A stretch of 64,000 bases of DNA from Bacillus sp. FJAT-27445 (GCF_001510665.1 NZ_LMTI01000002.1:156328-220327); one strand, 5' to 3'. Shown: positions 1-8,305, counted from the stretch's first letter. Notes: generated by a model not told the origin, from the letters alone. Translations and numbers: made by a program.

Positions 1-45
1 GATTTTCGAGGAGTCGCCACCCTCCATTTCAATCAACTGAAATTT
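1..45 (-). repeat. Partial copy of a dispersed repeat, cut by the window edge
   Basis: Read on the minus strand, this stretch runs GTTGATTGAAATGGAGGG and then CGACTCC, which closely resembles the core GTTGATTGGAGCGGAGGG plus CGACTCC of the two full elements at 150-483 and 55737-55948. The sequence outside the core differs from those copies, so it is a related subfamily or a decayed copy. The rest lies beyond the left edge. Confidence 0.5.
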
Positions 46-149
46 CCTTAATATAAAGGACACTATATATGGGGTGACCTGCCATGATGACCAAAAATCA
101 AGCCAATGATGTGAACAATTGGAAGTAATTCTTAGGTTTAATTTAACCT

Positions 150-483
150 GGTTCTTCACCATAAGCGCTGGTTTATAATTAATATGCCTAACTTTTATGT
201 TGATTGGAGCGGAGGGCACCGACTCCAGCGGGATGCAGCGGCAAGGTGGAGACCCCGCGAAAAGCGAAAGCGCCTTGGTCAGCCCCGACAAGCGCTGGAG
301 GGCCTGAAGGCGAAGTCGGTCTTTGACTTCACCTGAAGGACCGAAGTGACCTCGAGGGGCTAGGCGCTGTAGCTGGACAAACAGGCGCTAGCGCCGAGGA
401 GGCTCCACTGATGCCCCGCGGAAAGCCTGTGCCCGCAGCGCAAATCAACACATTCGCTAAAACCACTTTTGTGAGGAAGAACC
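150..483 (+). mobile_element. MITE-like element, copy 1, with a nested repeat
   Basis: The element starts GGTTCTTCACC and ends GTGAGGAAGAACC, so its ends are inverted repeats with one difference. The flanks TTTAACCT (142-149) and TTTAACTT (484-491) look like an 8-bp target duplication with one mismatch. Apart from an insertion of about 124 bp at 257-380 it aligns along its length with the copy at 55737-55948. There is no transposase, so it would be non-autonomous. The 8-bp duplication and GGTTCTTC-type ends recall ISL3-family elements, but that assignment is an inference. Confidence 0.7.
257..380. repeat. Repeat nested inside MITE copy 1
   Basis: This segment is absent from the second MITE copy, where GACCCC is followed directly by ACAGGCGC. 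It carries the blocks AGCGCCTTGGTCAGCCCC and GACCTCGAGGGGCTAGGCGC near its ends, and these can pair imperfectly. The same two blocks recur at 12847-12943. I recall such sequences as common intergenic repeats in Bacillus genomes. Confidence 0.65.
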
Positions 484-513
484 TTTAACTTTCGTAATTT
501 CCATATAAATTAC

Positions 514-549
514 AAAAGACAGCGAGTGGGTAACCTCTCGCTGTCTTTT
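514..549 (-). terminator. Terminator downstream of sigF
   Basis: A 12-bp perfect inverted repeat, AAAGACAGCGAG with CTCGCTGTCTTT, surrounds a short loop 3' of sigF. T-rich sequence follows on both strands, so it could work in either direction. Confidence 0.75.
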
Positions 550-574
550 GTCGACAATCCTAAACCATGCGGAT

Positions 575-1333
575 TCAAAGATCCATATGGTTTTTCATTT
601 GCTGCAATATTTTCTTTTCAAGCCTGGAAACTTGTACCTGAGATATTCCCAGCCTCTGGGCTACCTCTGATTGGGTTTGATCCTTGTAATACCTCAAATA
701 AACAATCAGCTTCTCCCTCTCATCAAGTTCACCAATAGCTTCTTTAAGAGCTATTTTATCAAACCACTTTCCATCATTGCCGTCATCTATCTGGTCCAGA
801 AGGGTGATCGGGTCACCATCGTTTTCATATACGGTCTCATGGATTGATGCCGGGGCGCGGGAAGCCTCCTGGGCCATGATAATTTCCTCAGGGGCCAACC
901 CTAGGTGGGCGGATAATTCATTTACAGTAGGCACCCGTCCGTAGGATTTGGATAACTCATCCTTCGCCCTTCGGATTTTATTCCCTGTTTCCTTAAGTGA
1001 GCGGCTGACTTTAACTGTTCCGTCATCCCTAATAAACCTTTGGATTTCACCGATAATCATCGGTACGGCATAGGTCGAAAACTTTACATCGTAGGAGAGG
1101 TCGAACTTGTCGACCGATTTTAACAGCCCTATGCACCCAATCTGAAAAAGATCATCCGGGTCATATCCACGGTTTAAGAACCTCTGGACAACCGACCAGA
1201 CAAGCCTCATATTTTTTTCAACAATGATATCACGGGCCTGTTCATCGCCCTCATGGCTTCGTTTTATTAATTCCTTTACCTCATGGTCTTTAAGAAACGG
1301 CTGGGTACTTTCTTTCTTGACCTCGACGTCCAT
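575..1333 (-). CDS. sigF: RNA polymerase sigma-F factor (SpoIIAC)
   Basis: This is the 252-aa forespore-specific sigma factor, the first compartment-specific regulator of sporulation. Region 2 is intact (FQIGCIGLLKSVDKFDLSYD, FSTYAVPMIIGEIQRFIRDD), as is the region 4 helix-turn-helix near the C-terminus (YYKDQTQSEVAQRLGISQVQ). The start is placed at ATG 1333 (MDVEVKK) because AAGGAG lies 7 nt upstream and it matches the known N-terminus; a longer frame to 1354 lacks a ribosome site. It is the last gene of spoIIA, 11 nt after spoIIAB, whose product holds it inactive until the septum forms. Confidence 0.98.
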   Translation of the reverse strand: MDVEVKKESTQPFLKDHEVKELIKRSHEGDEQARDIIVEKNMRLVWSVVQRFLNRGYDPDDLFQIGCIGLLKSVDKFDLSYDVKFSTYAVPMIIGEIQRFIRDDGTVKVSRSLKETGNKIRRAKDELSKSYGRVPTVNELSAHLGLAPEEIIMAQEASRAPASIHETVYENDGDPITLLDQIDDGNDGKWFDKIALKEAIGELDEREKLIVYLRYYKDQTQSEVAQRLGISQVQVSRLEKKILQQMKNHMDL

Positions 1334-1344
1334 AGGCGCTCTCC

Positions 1345-1785
1345 TTAATTGCAAAGCATCTTGCTTCGGGATAAATTCTTCCTTAACCTGATCTCAGTGC
1401 CTTTTCCACGTTCGGAATGAATATCAACTTCATCCATGAAGTTTTCCATGATTGTGAATCCCATTCCGGATCGTTCTAGCTCCGGCTTGGTGGTGAATAG
1501 CGGCTGGCGTGCTTCCTCTACATCGGCAATTCCATTCCCCTTATCCTTAATTGTGATTTCAACTATTTCGGCTTCAATGGCCACATCGATATACACAATT
1601 CCAATTGGATCATTGTCGTAGCCGTGGATAATCGCATTTGTAACAGCTTCGGATACAACCGTTTTTATTTCCGTCAGCTGATCCATTGTGGGGTCAAGCT
1701 GGGCGATGAAGGCGGCGACCGTTACCCTGGCAAACGATTCATTTTGGCTTAGAGCGCGGAATTGAAGGCTCATTTCGTTCCTCAT
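1345..1785 (-). CDS. spoIIAB: Anti-sigma-F factor / serine kinase SpoIIAB
   Basis: This 146-aa GHKL-fold kinase binds and inhibits sigma-F, and phosphorylates SpoIIAA on serine using ATP. The GHKL motifs are present: the N box [11 protein letters not shown], a G1-type segment [14 protein letters not shown], and the G2 segment [17 protein letters not shown]. Length and ends match the family (C-terminus MLCN). The ATG shares one base with the spoIIAA stop (TGATG), so the two genes are probably translationally coupled and kept at matched levels. Confidence 0.98.
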   Translation of the reverse strand: MRNEMSLQFRALSQNESFARVTVAAFIAQLDPTMDQLTEIKTVVSEAVTNAIIHGYDNDPIGIVYIDVAIEAEIVEITIKDKGNGIADVEEARQPLFTTKPELERSGMGFTIMENFMDEVDIHSERGKGTEIRLRKNLSRSKMLCN

Positions 1786-2135
1786 CAGGCAACCCCCAGT
1801 CGCTGTAGCGCATAAGCCTCGGTCGGTTCCATCCTGATAATTTTGAATAAACCTGACATATCCAACAAACGTTCAACTGCGGGGGAGACTGAGCAAACGA
1901 CCAGTTCTCCGTGAAGTTGCTTTAGCTGTTTATATCGTCCCAAAATAACCCCCAGGCCGGAACTATCCATAAATGTCAGACCCTCAAGGTTCATGACGAT
2001 ATGGCGTATTCCATTCATTTCAATAGCATCTGTTGCCTGGGATCGCAGCCCGTCAGCGGTGTGGTGGTCGAGCTCACCGCTTAAGCGGATGCATAATACT
2101 TCGCTTATTACTTCCATGTCGATGTTCAGACTCAC
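1785..2135 (-). CDS. spoIIAA: Anti-anti-sigma factor SpoIIAA
   Basis: This 116-aa STAS-domain protein, when unphosphorylated, displaces sigma-F from SpoIIAB. The phosphorylatable serine sits in the conserved loop [16 protein letters not shown]. The start is a GTG at 2135 (VSLNIDMEV), with a full AGGAGG 9 nt upstream at 2145-2150; the frame stays open upstream to 2168, but that extension has no family counterpart. It is the first gene of the sigma-H-driven spoIIA transcript and overlaps spoIIAB by one base. Confidence 0.97.
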   Translation of the reverse strand: MSLNIDMEVISEVLCIRLSGELDHHTADGLRSQATDAIEMNGIRHIVMNLEGLTFMDSSGLGVILGRYKQLKQLHGELVVCSVSPAVERLLDMSGLFKIIRMEPTEAYALQRLGVA

Positions 2136-2191
2136 TGTCTCCGGCCTCCTAAATTGTTTCTCGGGCAATTGGCCGATTAACGGACCAATTA

Positions 2192-2213
2192 AGCCCGCCT
2201 TTTCAGGCGGGCT
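2192..2213 (-). terminator. GC-rich hairpin between dacF and spoIIAA
   Basis: AGCCCGCC and GGCGGGCT form a perfect 8-bp stem with a 6-nt loop. On the minus strand it is followed by TTAATTGG, a weak U-tract. It could terminate dacF transcripts, but it lies downstream of the sigma-H promoter and therefore inside the spoIIA leader. Confidence 0.55.
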
Positions 2214-2230
2214 GCCTTACATTGAGTTGA

Positions 2231-2258
2231 ATTCGATATCTGTAACAGCAATTCCTTC
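2231..2258 (-). promoter_or_regulatory. Sigma-H promoter of spoIIA
   Basis: On the minus strand GAAGGAATT (-35) is followed after 12 nt by ATCGAAT (-10), a full match to the sigma-H pattern RnAGGAwWW / RnnGAAT. TGTTGAA, one base from the Spo0A box TGTCGAA, overlaps the upstream edge of the -35. Sigma-H with Spo0A-P control of spoIIA is established in B. subtilis. Confidence 0.85.
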
Positions 2259-2311
2259 AACAAGTACAAAACTAGTGGGGATTCGCTAAAGGTAGTGGAA
2301 AAGCTTTTTAT

Positions 2312-2318
2312 TTCGACA
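2312..2318 (-). promoter_or_regulatory. Upstream Spo0A box (TGTCGAA)
   Basis: An exact TGTCGAA on the minus strand lies between the dacF stop and the spoIIA promoter, about 55 bp upstream of the -35. Spo0A-P binding upstream of spoIIA is known in B. subtilis; this particular site is inferred. Confidence 0.55.
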
Positions 2319-2323
2319 GTCTC

Positions 2324-3493
2324 TTATTTGCCTGACCTTGTAAACATTCCCATCGATCTTTTATATAACGTCCACCAGCCGGCCTCGCCTACATTCCTGT
2401 TGGCGACAAGATCCCTTTCCTGGAGGAGCAGGCCGTTTTTCATCAGCTTGATCGTTCCTACTTTATCCCCTTTTTGAATGGGGGCTTTCAGGTTTTTACT
2501 AATCGTAACCACCTTTTTGATATCGTCGATTTTCTCTCCCCTTTTAGTCAGGAGTGAAATTGGCTCACTTGTAACGGCTTCGATTTTTTTCAAGCTGCCC
2601 TTGCTGATTTCCGCTTCCCCGACTGCAATATTCCTTTGGTAGAGCGGATGGGTCTGGTATTGGCTGAACGCATAATCAAGCATTTTTGAAATCTGGGCAT
2701 TTCTCACCTTCGATGTAGGCGCTCCAAATACAACGGCAATGACCCTCATTCCATCCTTTTGTGCTGTAGCGGTCAGACAATATTTCGCCTCGGCCGTGAA
2801 TCCCGTTTTCAATCCATCCACCCCGGGATAAAAACGGACAAGTTTGTTTGTATTGACAAGCCAAAACTTTTTGTCCGTATTTTCCCTTAAGTAGGCTTCA
2901 TACATGCCTGTATATTTCGTAATATCCTCGTATTTTAATAGTTCCTTTGCCATGATTGCCATATCTGCAGCTGTACTAACATGGCCATCTTCCGGCAGAC
3001 CGGTCGTATTTTTAAAAACAGTATGTTTAAGGCCGAGTTCCTTTCCCTTATTGTTCATCCTATCAACAAATGCTTCCTCCGACCCCGCGATTCTTTCGGC
3101 CATCGCGACTGAAGCGTCATTTCCTGAGCCGATTGCAATTCCTTTCAGCATTTCTCTGGTAGTCATCTCTTCCCCAGCCTCGAGGAAAATCTGTGACCCT
3201 CCCATGGATGCAGCATACTCGCTTGCTCGAATCTTTTCATTAATGTCAAGCTTGCCTTCATCAAGGGCTTCCATAATCAGGAGCATGGTCATAACCTTTG
3301 TCATACTTGCTGGGGGAAGCGGTTCGTGGCTATTTTTTTCGTAAAGGACCGTTCCAGTATCCCTCTCAATCAGAATGGCCGATTTAACCTCCTGCGCCAG
3401 ATCGGCAGTCTTGGCTTCCTGAGCGGATACCTCCGGTAAAACAAGGGTAAAAACAAGCAATCCAGCCAGTATAAGTGAACTCAATCGTTTCAT
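2324..3493 (-). CDS. dacF: D-alanyl-D-alanine carboxypeptidase DacF
   Basis: This 389-aa low-molecular-weight penicillin-binding protein trims the terminal D-Ala of peptidoglycan stem peptides, in B. subtilis in the forespore where it helps set spore cortex cross-linking. It has a signal peptide at residues 1-25 and all three active-site motifs: SMTK (SxxK, nucleophile), SGN (IGSGNDASVAMAE) and KTG (GLKTGFTAEA). A C-terminal beta-rich domain follows. ATG 3493 is chosen because GGAGGG is 8 nt upstream; the ATG at 3499 is too close. It is transcribed ahead of spoIIAA. Confidence 0.96.
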   Translation of the reverse strand: MKRLSSLILAGLLVFTLVLPEVSAQEAKTADLAQEVKSAILIERDTGTVLYEKNSHEPLPPASMTKVMTMLLIMEALDEGKLDINEKIRASEYAASMGGSQIFLEAGEEMTTREMLKGIAIGSGNDASVAMAERIAGSEEAFVDRMNNKGKELGLKHTVFKNTTGLPEDGHVSTAADMAIMAKELLKYEDITKYTGMYEAYLRENTDKKFWLVNTNKLVRFYPGVDGLKTGFTAEAKYCLTATAQKDGMRVIAVVFGAPTSKVRNAQISKMLDYAFSQYQTHPLYQRNIAVGEAEISKGSLKKIEAVTSEPISLLTKRGEKIDDIKKVVTISKNLKAPIQKGDKVGTIKLMKNGLLLQERDLVANRNVGEAGWWTLYKRSMGMFTRSGK

Positions 3494-3522
3494 ATGCATA
3501 ACCCTCCATTCTTTATAGCTTC

Positions 3523-3552
3523 CATTTTTTCCAAAAATGGTTTTTTTATACA
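3523..3552 (-). promoter_or_regulatory. Sigma-F/sigma-G type promoter of dacF
   Basis: On the minus strand TGTATA is followed after 14 nt by GGAAAAAATG, matching the forespore pattern GYATA / GGnnAnAnTR. It lies about 30 bp upstream of the dacF start. B. subtilis dacF is under forespore sigma control. Confidence 0.7.
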
Positions 3553-3605
3553 GGCAATTGCGGTTGGCTGTTTTTTTCTTTGATCCGATTGAGCATGAAA
3601 TAATT

Positions 3606-3643
3606 AAAAAAGAGACAATCCAGTTTACACTGGTTTGCCTCTT
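3606..3643 (-). terminator. Terminator of pdp
   Basis: An imperfect hairpin (AGAGGCAAACCAG paired with CTGGATTGTCTCT on the minus strand) is followed by TTTTTT. Confidence 0.65.
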
Positions 3644-3654
3644 CGATTATTTCG

Positions 3655-4959
3655 TTATTTTGTTATTTCCTCGTAGATAAGGACGGGACTTTTCACTTCT
3701 GATGCTGAAATTTTGATGCTGCTATAAAGCATTTCCCTTACTTTGTCAATTGAATCAAAGTTGCTGTGGATAGCAGCAAGGGATTCTCCTTTTTTGACCT
3801 GGTCGCCAATCTTTTTCTTTAAAATGAGTCCGACTGCCAGATCAATTTCCGATTCCTTTGTAGCGCGGCCCGCGCCAAGGAGCATTGCTGCAGTCCCCAC
3901 TTCATCGGCGATAATTTCCGAGATATAGCCATCTTCTTTGGCTTCAAGTTCAAAGATGTATTTTGCCTGCGGGAGCATTGAAGGGTCATCGACAATTGAA
4001 GCATCTCCTCCCTGCGCGCTGAGGAATACTTTCATTTTTTCAAGAGCTGTGCCATCTTCTATTGCTTTTTCAAGCAAGCGGCGAGCTTCTTCAAACGAAC
4101 CAGCCTTGCCCGCTAGGAGAACCATATGGCTTCCAAGCGTCAGGCTCAATTCCGTTAAATCCTCCGGTCCTTCACCTTTCAATGTATCAATTGCTTCCTT
4201 TACTTCAAGAGCATTACCGATTGCATATCCGAGAGGCTGGCTCATATCGGAAATAACCGCCATTGTCTTTCTTCCAACATTGTTTCCGATGCCGACCATG
4301 GCTTTTGCCAGCTCCCGTGAATCATCAAGCGTTTTCATAAATGCCCCTGCACCTGTTTTAACATCCAGGACAATCGCATCGGCTCCGGCAGCAATTTTCT
4401 TGCTCATAATTGAGCTGGCAATAAGTGGAATGCTATTCACTGTAGCAGTTACATCTCGCAGTGCATAAAGGTTCTTGTCTGCTGGAGTCAAGTTGCCGCT
4501 CTGGCCAATGACAGCGATTTTATTTTTATTTACAAGGTTGATAAATTCGGAATTCTCAATTTCCACATGGAAACCGGCGACCGATTCAAGTTTATCGACT
4601 GTTCCGCCAGTATGGCCAAGGCCGCGCCCGGACATTTTTGCGACAGGAACGCCAACTGCTGCAACAAGAGGACCTAGGACGAGTGTGGTTGTGTCCCCAA
4701 CGCCTCCTGTTGAATGCTTGTCGACTTTTATGCCTTCAATTTCCGATAAGTTAATTTGGTCGCCTGACTCCGCCATCGCCATTGTTAAATCGGCCCGTTC
4801 CTTTTCGGTCATCCCTTTAAAGTAAATCGCCATTGTAAGCGCGCTCATTTGATAGTCGGGTATAGAACCATTCGTATATCCTTTAATAATATGGTTAATT
4901 TCTTCCGTCGATAATTCCTGTCCGTCCCGCTTTTTTTCAATTAAATCTACCATTCTCAT
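3655..4959 (-). CDS. pdp: Pyrimidine-nucleoside phosphorylase
   Basis: This 434-aa enzyme splits uridine, deoxyuridine and thymidine with phosphate into base and (deoxy)ribose-1-phosphate. It has the thymidine phosphorylase family architecture: an N-terminal helical domain, the signature [20 protein letters not shown] at about 105-124, a phosphate-binding KHSTGGVGD loop and a C-terminal domain. ATG 4959 ([10 protein letters not shown]) matches the family N-terminus and has GTGGTGA 5 nt upstream. It lies downstream of deoB on the same strand, so sugar-1-phosphate production and isomerisation are encoded together. Confidence 0.96.
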   Translation of the reverse strand: MRMVDLIEKKRDGQELSTEEINHIIKGYTNGSIPDYQMSALTMAIYFKGMTEKERADLTMAMAESGDQINLSEIEGIKVDKHSTGGVGDTTTLVLGPLVAAVGVPVAKMSGRGLGHTGGTVDKLESVAGFHVEIENSEFINLVNKNKIAVIGQSGNLTPADKNLYALRDVTATVNSIPLIASSIMSKKIAAGADAIVLDVKTGAGAFMKTLDDSRELAKAMVGIGNNVGRKTMAVISDMSQPLGYAIGNALEVKEAIDTLKGEGPEDLTELSLTLGSHMVLLAGKAGSFEEARRLLEKAIEDGTALEKMKVFLSAQGGDASIVDDPSMLPQAKYIFELEAKEDGYISEIIADEVGTAAMLLGAGRATKESEIDLAVGLILKKKIGDQVKKGESLAAIHSNFDSIDKVREMLYSSIKISASEVKSPVLIYEEITK

Positions 4960-5060
4960 CGCAATCACCACTTATAATTTATTTTAGAAAACATTGAACA
5001 AAAAGGGGAAAGCTTTCAGAATCGAAAGCATTCCCTAAATCTTTATGAAAGACAGTCCAG

Positions 5061-6248
5061 CTACTTAAGCTCTCCGAGGAAGCTTTTGCCATGTTCAGGC
5101 ATTGTAACGCCAAAGTTTTCGGCAACCGTTGCTCCGATATCAGCAAAAGTTTCGCGGATTGGCAATTCCTTGCCTCTGTCCATCCTTTTAGAATAAACGA
5201 GAAGAGGAACAAATTCACGGGTATGGTCCGTTCCAGGATGGACTGGGTCGTTCCCATGGTCAGCTGTAATAATCAGCAAGTCATCTTCCTTCATCTTCTC
5301 AAACACCTCTGAAAGCCGTACATCATATTCCTCAAGGGCTTTTCCATAGCCTATCGGGTCGCGGCGGTGGCCATAAAGAGCATCAAAATCGACAAGGTTC
5401 AAAAAGCTTAGGCCAGTGAAATCCATCTCGAGCGTTTCGGCAAGCTTATCCATTCCATCCATATTGGAGACAGTTCTAAGAGATTGGGTTACGCCTTCTC
5501 CATCGTAAATATCGGAAATTTTCCCTATCGCCAGAACGTCGTAGCCGGCATCCTTCAGTTCATTCATTACTGTGCGGCCAAATGGTTTTAGAGCATAATC
5601 GTGGCGGTTGGCAGTTCGTTTGAAATTACCTGGTTCACCCAAAAACGGCCTGGCAATAATCCGTCCAACCATATATTTTTCATCAAGGGTCAGTTCCCTT
5701 GCAATTTCGCAAATCCTATATAATTCATCAAGCGGGACAATTTCCTCATGGGCTGCGATTTGTAAAACCGAATCCGCCGAAGTATAAACGATCAACGCGC
5801 CTGTTTCCATATGCTCTTTCCCTAATTCATCAAGAATTTCAGTACCGCTTGCCGGCTTGTTCCCGATGATTTTCCTGCCGGTCCGTGCTTCAAGGTCAGC
5901 TAGTAATTCATCTGGGAATCCTTCAGGAAATACACGGAATGGGGTTTGGATATTCAGCCCCATAATCTCCCAATGGCCGGTCATTGTATCCTTTCCATTT
6001 GACGCTTCTTGCATTTTCGTGAAGTAAGCCAATGGCTGTTTCTGCTTTTCAATCCCTTTTATTTCACGGATATTGCTGAGGCCAAGCTTTTCCATGTTCG
6101 GCATGTCCAGGCCGTTCATCGCTTCGGCAATATGCCCGAAGGTGTCTGACCCTTTATCGCCGAATTTGTCCGCATCAGGAGCCTCGCCAATCCCAACGGA
6201 ATCCATTACTACTAAAAAGATCCTTTTAAACGCATCAGTCTTACCCAT
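5061..6248 (-). CDS. deoB: Phosphopentomutase
   Basis: This 395-aa alkaline-phosphatase superfamily enzyme interconverts (deoxy)ribose-1-phosphate and the 5-phosphate, linking nucleoside breakdown to central metabolism. The dimetal site is visible: [18 protein letters not shown] at the N-terminus with the threonine of [10 protein letters not shown], and [19 protein letters not shown] near the C-terminus. The ATG has GGAGG 8 nt upstream. It heads a deoB-pdp unit with an operator-like palindrome in its promoter region. B. subtilis calls this gene drm. Confidence 0.96.
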   Translation of the reverse strand: MGKTDAFKRIFLVVMDSVGIGEAPDADKFGDKGSDTFGHIAEAMNGLDMPNMEKLGLSNIREIKGIEKQKQPLAYFTKMQEASNGKDTMTGHWEIMGLNIQTPFRVFPEGFPDELLADLEARTGRKIIGNKPASGTEILDELGKEHMETGALIVYTSADSVLQIAAHEEIVPLDELYRICEIARELTLDEKYMVGRIIARPFLGEPGNFKRTANRHDYALKPFGRTVMNELKDAGYDVLAIGKISDIYDGEGVTQSLRTVSNMDGMDKLAETLEMDFTGLSFLNLVDFDALYGHRRDPIGYGKALEEYDVRLSEVFEKMKEDDLLIITADHGNDPVHPGTDHTREFVPLLVYSKRMDRGKELPIRETFADIGATVAENFGVTMPEHGKSFLGELK

Positions 6249-6328
6249 TTCAATTTCCTCCTTCTTTATGGAGACAACAATAGCACTGCTAGTTTACCCT
6301 ATTGATAAATCCTTTAATCACAGGGTAA

Positions 6329-6346
6329 ATGTCAGAAGTCTGACAT
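6329..6346. promoter_or_regulatory. 18-bp perfect palindrome, likely repressor operator of deoB
   Basis: ATGTCAGAAGTCTGACAT is a perfect palindrome located just downstream of the putative deoB -10 box. A second inverted repeat, TTTACCCT (6293-6300) with AGGGTAAA (6322-6329), abuts it. The position suggests transcriptional repression; TGTCAG-type half-sites occur in GntR-family operators. The regulator is unknown. Confidence 0.55.
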
Positions 6347-6350
6347 CTAT

Positions 6351-6378
6351 ATTTTACTAAATGAATGAGAAATTACAA
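6351..6378 (-). promoter_or_regulatory. Candidate sigma-A promoter of deoB
   Basis: On the minus strand TTGTAA (6373-6378) is followed after 16 nt by TAAAAT (6351-6356). The palindrome at 6329-6346 begins 4 bp further downstream. Confidence 0.5.
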
Positions 6379-6410
6379 GCAGAATAACGAAAAAACAATC
6401 ATTCCCAATA

Positions 6411-6435
6411 TAAAAACCGGGCTTTAATGCCCGGC
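6411..6435 (-). terminator. Terminator of xerD
   Basis: On the minus strand CCGGGC / GCCCGG with a 6-nt loop is followed by TTTTTA. Confidence 0.75.
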
Positions 6436-6455
6436 TCTCTCATTCAATTATTCTT

Positions 6456-7352
6456 TTAAGCTCTTGGATGGAATTGACTGTACACATCCCTTAGCCGTAC
6501 CTTTGTTACATGGGTATAGATTTGTGTGGTCGAGATATCTGAATGGCCAAGCATTTCCTGAACAGCCCTTAGATCCGCTCCATTTTCGAGCAGATGGGTT
6601 GCAAATGAATGACGGAGTGTATGCGGGGTTAAGTCTTTTTCAATTCCTGCCCCAGCAGCTAGCTTCTTGAGAATTTTCCAGAAGCCCTGGCGCGTCAGCC
6701 TTTTTCCTTGATGGTTCAGGAATAATGCTTCTTCCCTTGATTTCTTTTCCGCGAACTTTGGCCTTCCTGATTCCAAATATCGCTGAAGGACCTCAGCTGC
6801 GGTACGGCCAACCGGAATAATCCGCTCCTTGTTGCCTTTTCCAATGCATCTCAGGAATCCCATATTGAGGTGAAGGTCGTCCAAATTCAGGCCGATAAGC
6901 TCGCTTACCCGTATGCCAGTCGCATACAGAATTTCAAGCATCGCCTTATCCCTCAACCCGAAATGATCCTTTGCCACCGGTGCTTCCAGAAGGATTTCAA
7001 CTTCTTCCATACTTAGCACCTTTGGCAGGTTCTTTTCGAGCTTTGGGGTTTCAATGTGGACCGTCGGGTCATGGCTTGTAGCTCGGTCCCTCAGCAAAAA
7101 CTGGTGGAAAGAACGAATCGAGGCGATATGCCTTGCAATCGTCTTTGACGATTTCCCCTCATTTTTTAAGGCACCGGTAAAGTGCAGAATGTGCGCTCGC
7201 TGGATGTCATCAATCGCCTCAATACCCTGGACTGATTTCAGATGGCGTAAATAATTTTTCAGGTCCCGCTCATAGGATATCATTGTATTGTGTGATAACC
7301 CTTTTTCCACCATCAAAAAGTGGATGAAATCTTTCAAATGATCTTCTATCAT
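6456..7352 (-). CDS. xerD: Site-specific tyrosine recombinase XerD
   Basis: This 298-aa recombinase acts with XerC/CodV at dif to resolve chromosome dimers. It has an N-terminal SAM-like DNA-binding domain (1-90) and a C-terminal catalytic domain. The catalytic residues are visible: Arg in [12 protein letters not shown], Lys in [22 protein letters not shown] (His and Arg), [14 protein letters not shown] (His) and the Tyr nucleophile in TQIYTHV. Its start is 6 nt from the yqzK stop, with GGGGAG upstream inside that stop region. In B. subtilis the gene is also called ripX. Confidence 0.96.
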   Translation of the reverse strand: MIEDHLKDFIHFLMVEKGLSHNTMISYERDLKNYLRHLKSVQGIEAIDDIQRAHILHFTGALKNEGKSSKTIARHIASIRSFHQFLLRDRATSHDPTVHIETPKLEKNLPKVLSMEEVEILLEAPVAKDHFGLRDKAMLEILYATGIRVSELIGLNLDDLHLNMGFLRCIGKGNKERIIPVGRTAAEVLQRYLESGRPKFAEKKSREEALFLNHQGKRLTRQGFWKILKKLAAGAGIEKDLTPHTLRHSFATHLLENGADLRAVQEMLGHSDISTTQIYTHVTKVRLRDVYSQFHPRA

Positions 7353-7358
7353 GCTGCA

Positions 7359-7586
7359 TTACTCCCCGCTCATATAAAACAATAACAGCCGGTCGAGCCA
7401 ATCGGGGTTTCCGGAATCCGCTGATTTCGAAACCTTGACGGCAGTCCCTTGTGGCTTATCATACCGGTGGTAATTCTGATATTCTTCATGTATCCACATC
7501 ATACCATAATAGAAGAGAAACGTGCAGGCAATGAAAAGGATCAGGACCTTTAACGCATTGTATACCGCCCGGCAAAATAAAAACAT
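7359..7586 (-). CDS. yqzK: YqzK-like small membrane protein (DUF4227)
   Basis: This 75-aa protein has one N-terminal membrane helix (ALKVLILFIACTFLFYYGMM) followed by a short hydrophilic tail. Position between fur and xerD and the sequence pattern match B. subtilis YqzK; function is unknown. The start is ATG 7586, with GGGGGAG 6 nt upstream; the open frame beyond it to 7673 runs across the fur terminator and is not likely coding. Confidence 0.85.
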   Translation of the reverse strand: MFLFCRAVYNALKVLILFIACTFLFYYGMMWIHEEYQNYHRYDKPQGTAVKVSKSADSGNPDWLDRLLLFYMSGE

Positions 7587-7664
7587 ATAAGCTCCCCCAT
7601 ATCCGCAGGTTTTTAGTACAGGGTATGCCCAAATTGGACGATAATATACATGAAAAAGCAAAAA

Positions 7665-7685
7665 ACCCTTCATTAATAGAAGGGT
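7665..7685 (-). terminator. Terminator of fur
   Basis: On the minus strand ACCCTTC / GAAGGGT with a 7-nt loop is followed by TTTTTT. Confidence 0.7.
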
Positions 7686-7733
7686 GGGTTTTATGAATGC
7701 TTCATTTCCTTTAAAGGATATCCGGCAGCCGGT

Positions 7734-8192
7734 CTATTCTTCAGACGTTTCTTCCTTGTCCTGGCATCGATGGCATATTCCATGAAACGTAAGCCTGTGG
7801 TCTTTAATGATAAAATTCCAGCGCTTTTCAACAATTTCTTCAACATCTTCGAGAAGGTCTTCCTGGATTTCATCAACCGCTCCACATTCAATGCAGACGA
7901 GATGATGGTGGAAATGGGCTGCCCCTTCCTGGCGCAGATCATATCTTGAAACGCCGTCCCCGAAGTTTATTTTATCAACAATTTTAAGTTCAGTCAGCAA
8001 TTCCAAAGTCCGGTAAACAGTTGCCAATCCAATTTCCGGAGATTTTTCTTTTACAAGGAGATAGACATCTTCAGCACTCAAATGGTCTTCTTCATTTTCC
8101 AATAACACCCGAACGGTAGCTTCACGTTGTGGAGTAAGCTTGTAGCTCGATGAATGCAATTGTTTTTTTATTCTCTCAATCCTGGTTTCCAT
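7734..8192 (-). CDS. fur: Ferric uptake regulator Fur
   Basis: This 152-aa metal-dependent repressor is of the Fur family. It has an N-terminal winged helix (YKLTPQREATVRVLL, GLATVYRTLELL) and a dimerisation domain with the metal-ligand cluster HFHHHLVCIECG and a second zinc-type pair CHRC near the end. Position next to yqzK-xerD and spoIIM equals that of B. subtilis fur rather than perR or zur. A PerR-like box lies upstream, and in B. subtilis fur is under PerR control. Which metal it senses cannot be read from sequence alone. Confidence 0.92.
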   Translation of the reverse strand: METRIERIKKQLHSSSYKLTPQREATVRVLLENEEDHLSAEDVYLLVKEKSPEIGLATVYRTLELLTELKIVDKINFGDGVSRYDLRQEGAAHFHHHLVCIECGAVDEIQEDLLEDVEEIVEKRWNFIIKDHRLTFHGICHRCQDKEETSEE

Positions 8193-8224
8193 CCGTTCGT
8201 CCTCCCTCGCAACTGTCCTTTCTC

Positions 8225-8230
8225 ATTATA
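8225..8230 (-). promoter_or_regulatory. Candidate -10 box of fur
   Basis: A perfect TATAAT on the minus strand lies 33 bp upstream of the fur ATG. The -35 region is weak (TTTTCT at 17 bp), which would fit a regulated promoter. Confidence 0.45.
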
Positions 8231-8276
8231 TCAGATAGGTTGCAAGAAGAAAACTGAAATAATTATAAATAACAGT

Positions 8277-8291
8277 TTATAATTATTATTA
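8277..8291 (-). promoter_or_regulatory. PerR-like box upstream of fur
   Basis: TTATAATTATTATTA matches the PerR consensus TTATAATnATTATAA at all but one base. In B. subtilis PerR represses fur. Its place upstream of the -35 would need an atypical arrangement or another promoter, so regulation is inferred. Confidence 0.5.
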
Positions 8292-8305
8292 ACTGGGATT
8301 GATTA

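Noticed and set aside
84-128. 14-codon frame with a good ribosome site (MMTKNQANDVNNWK) left of MITE copy 1
   Set aside because: Too short to support as a gene, no terminator, lies between repeats, and I recognise no homologue.
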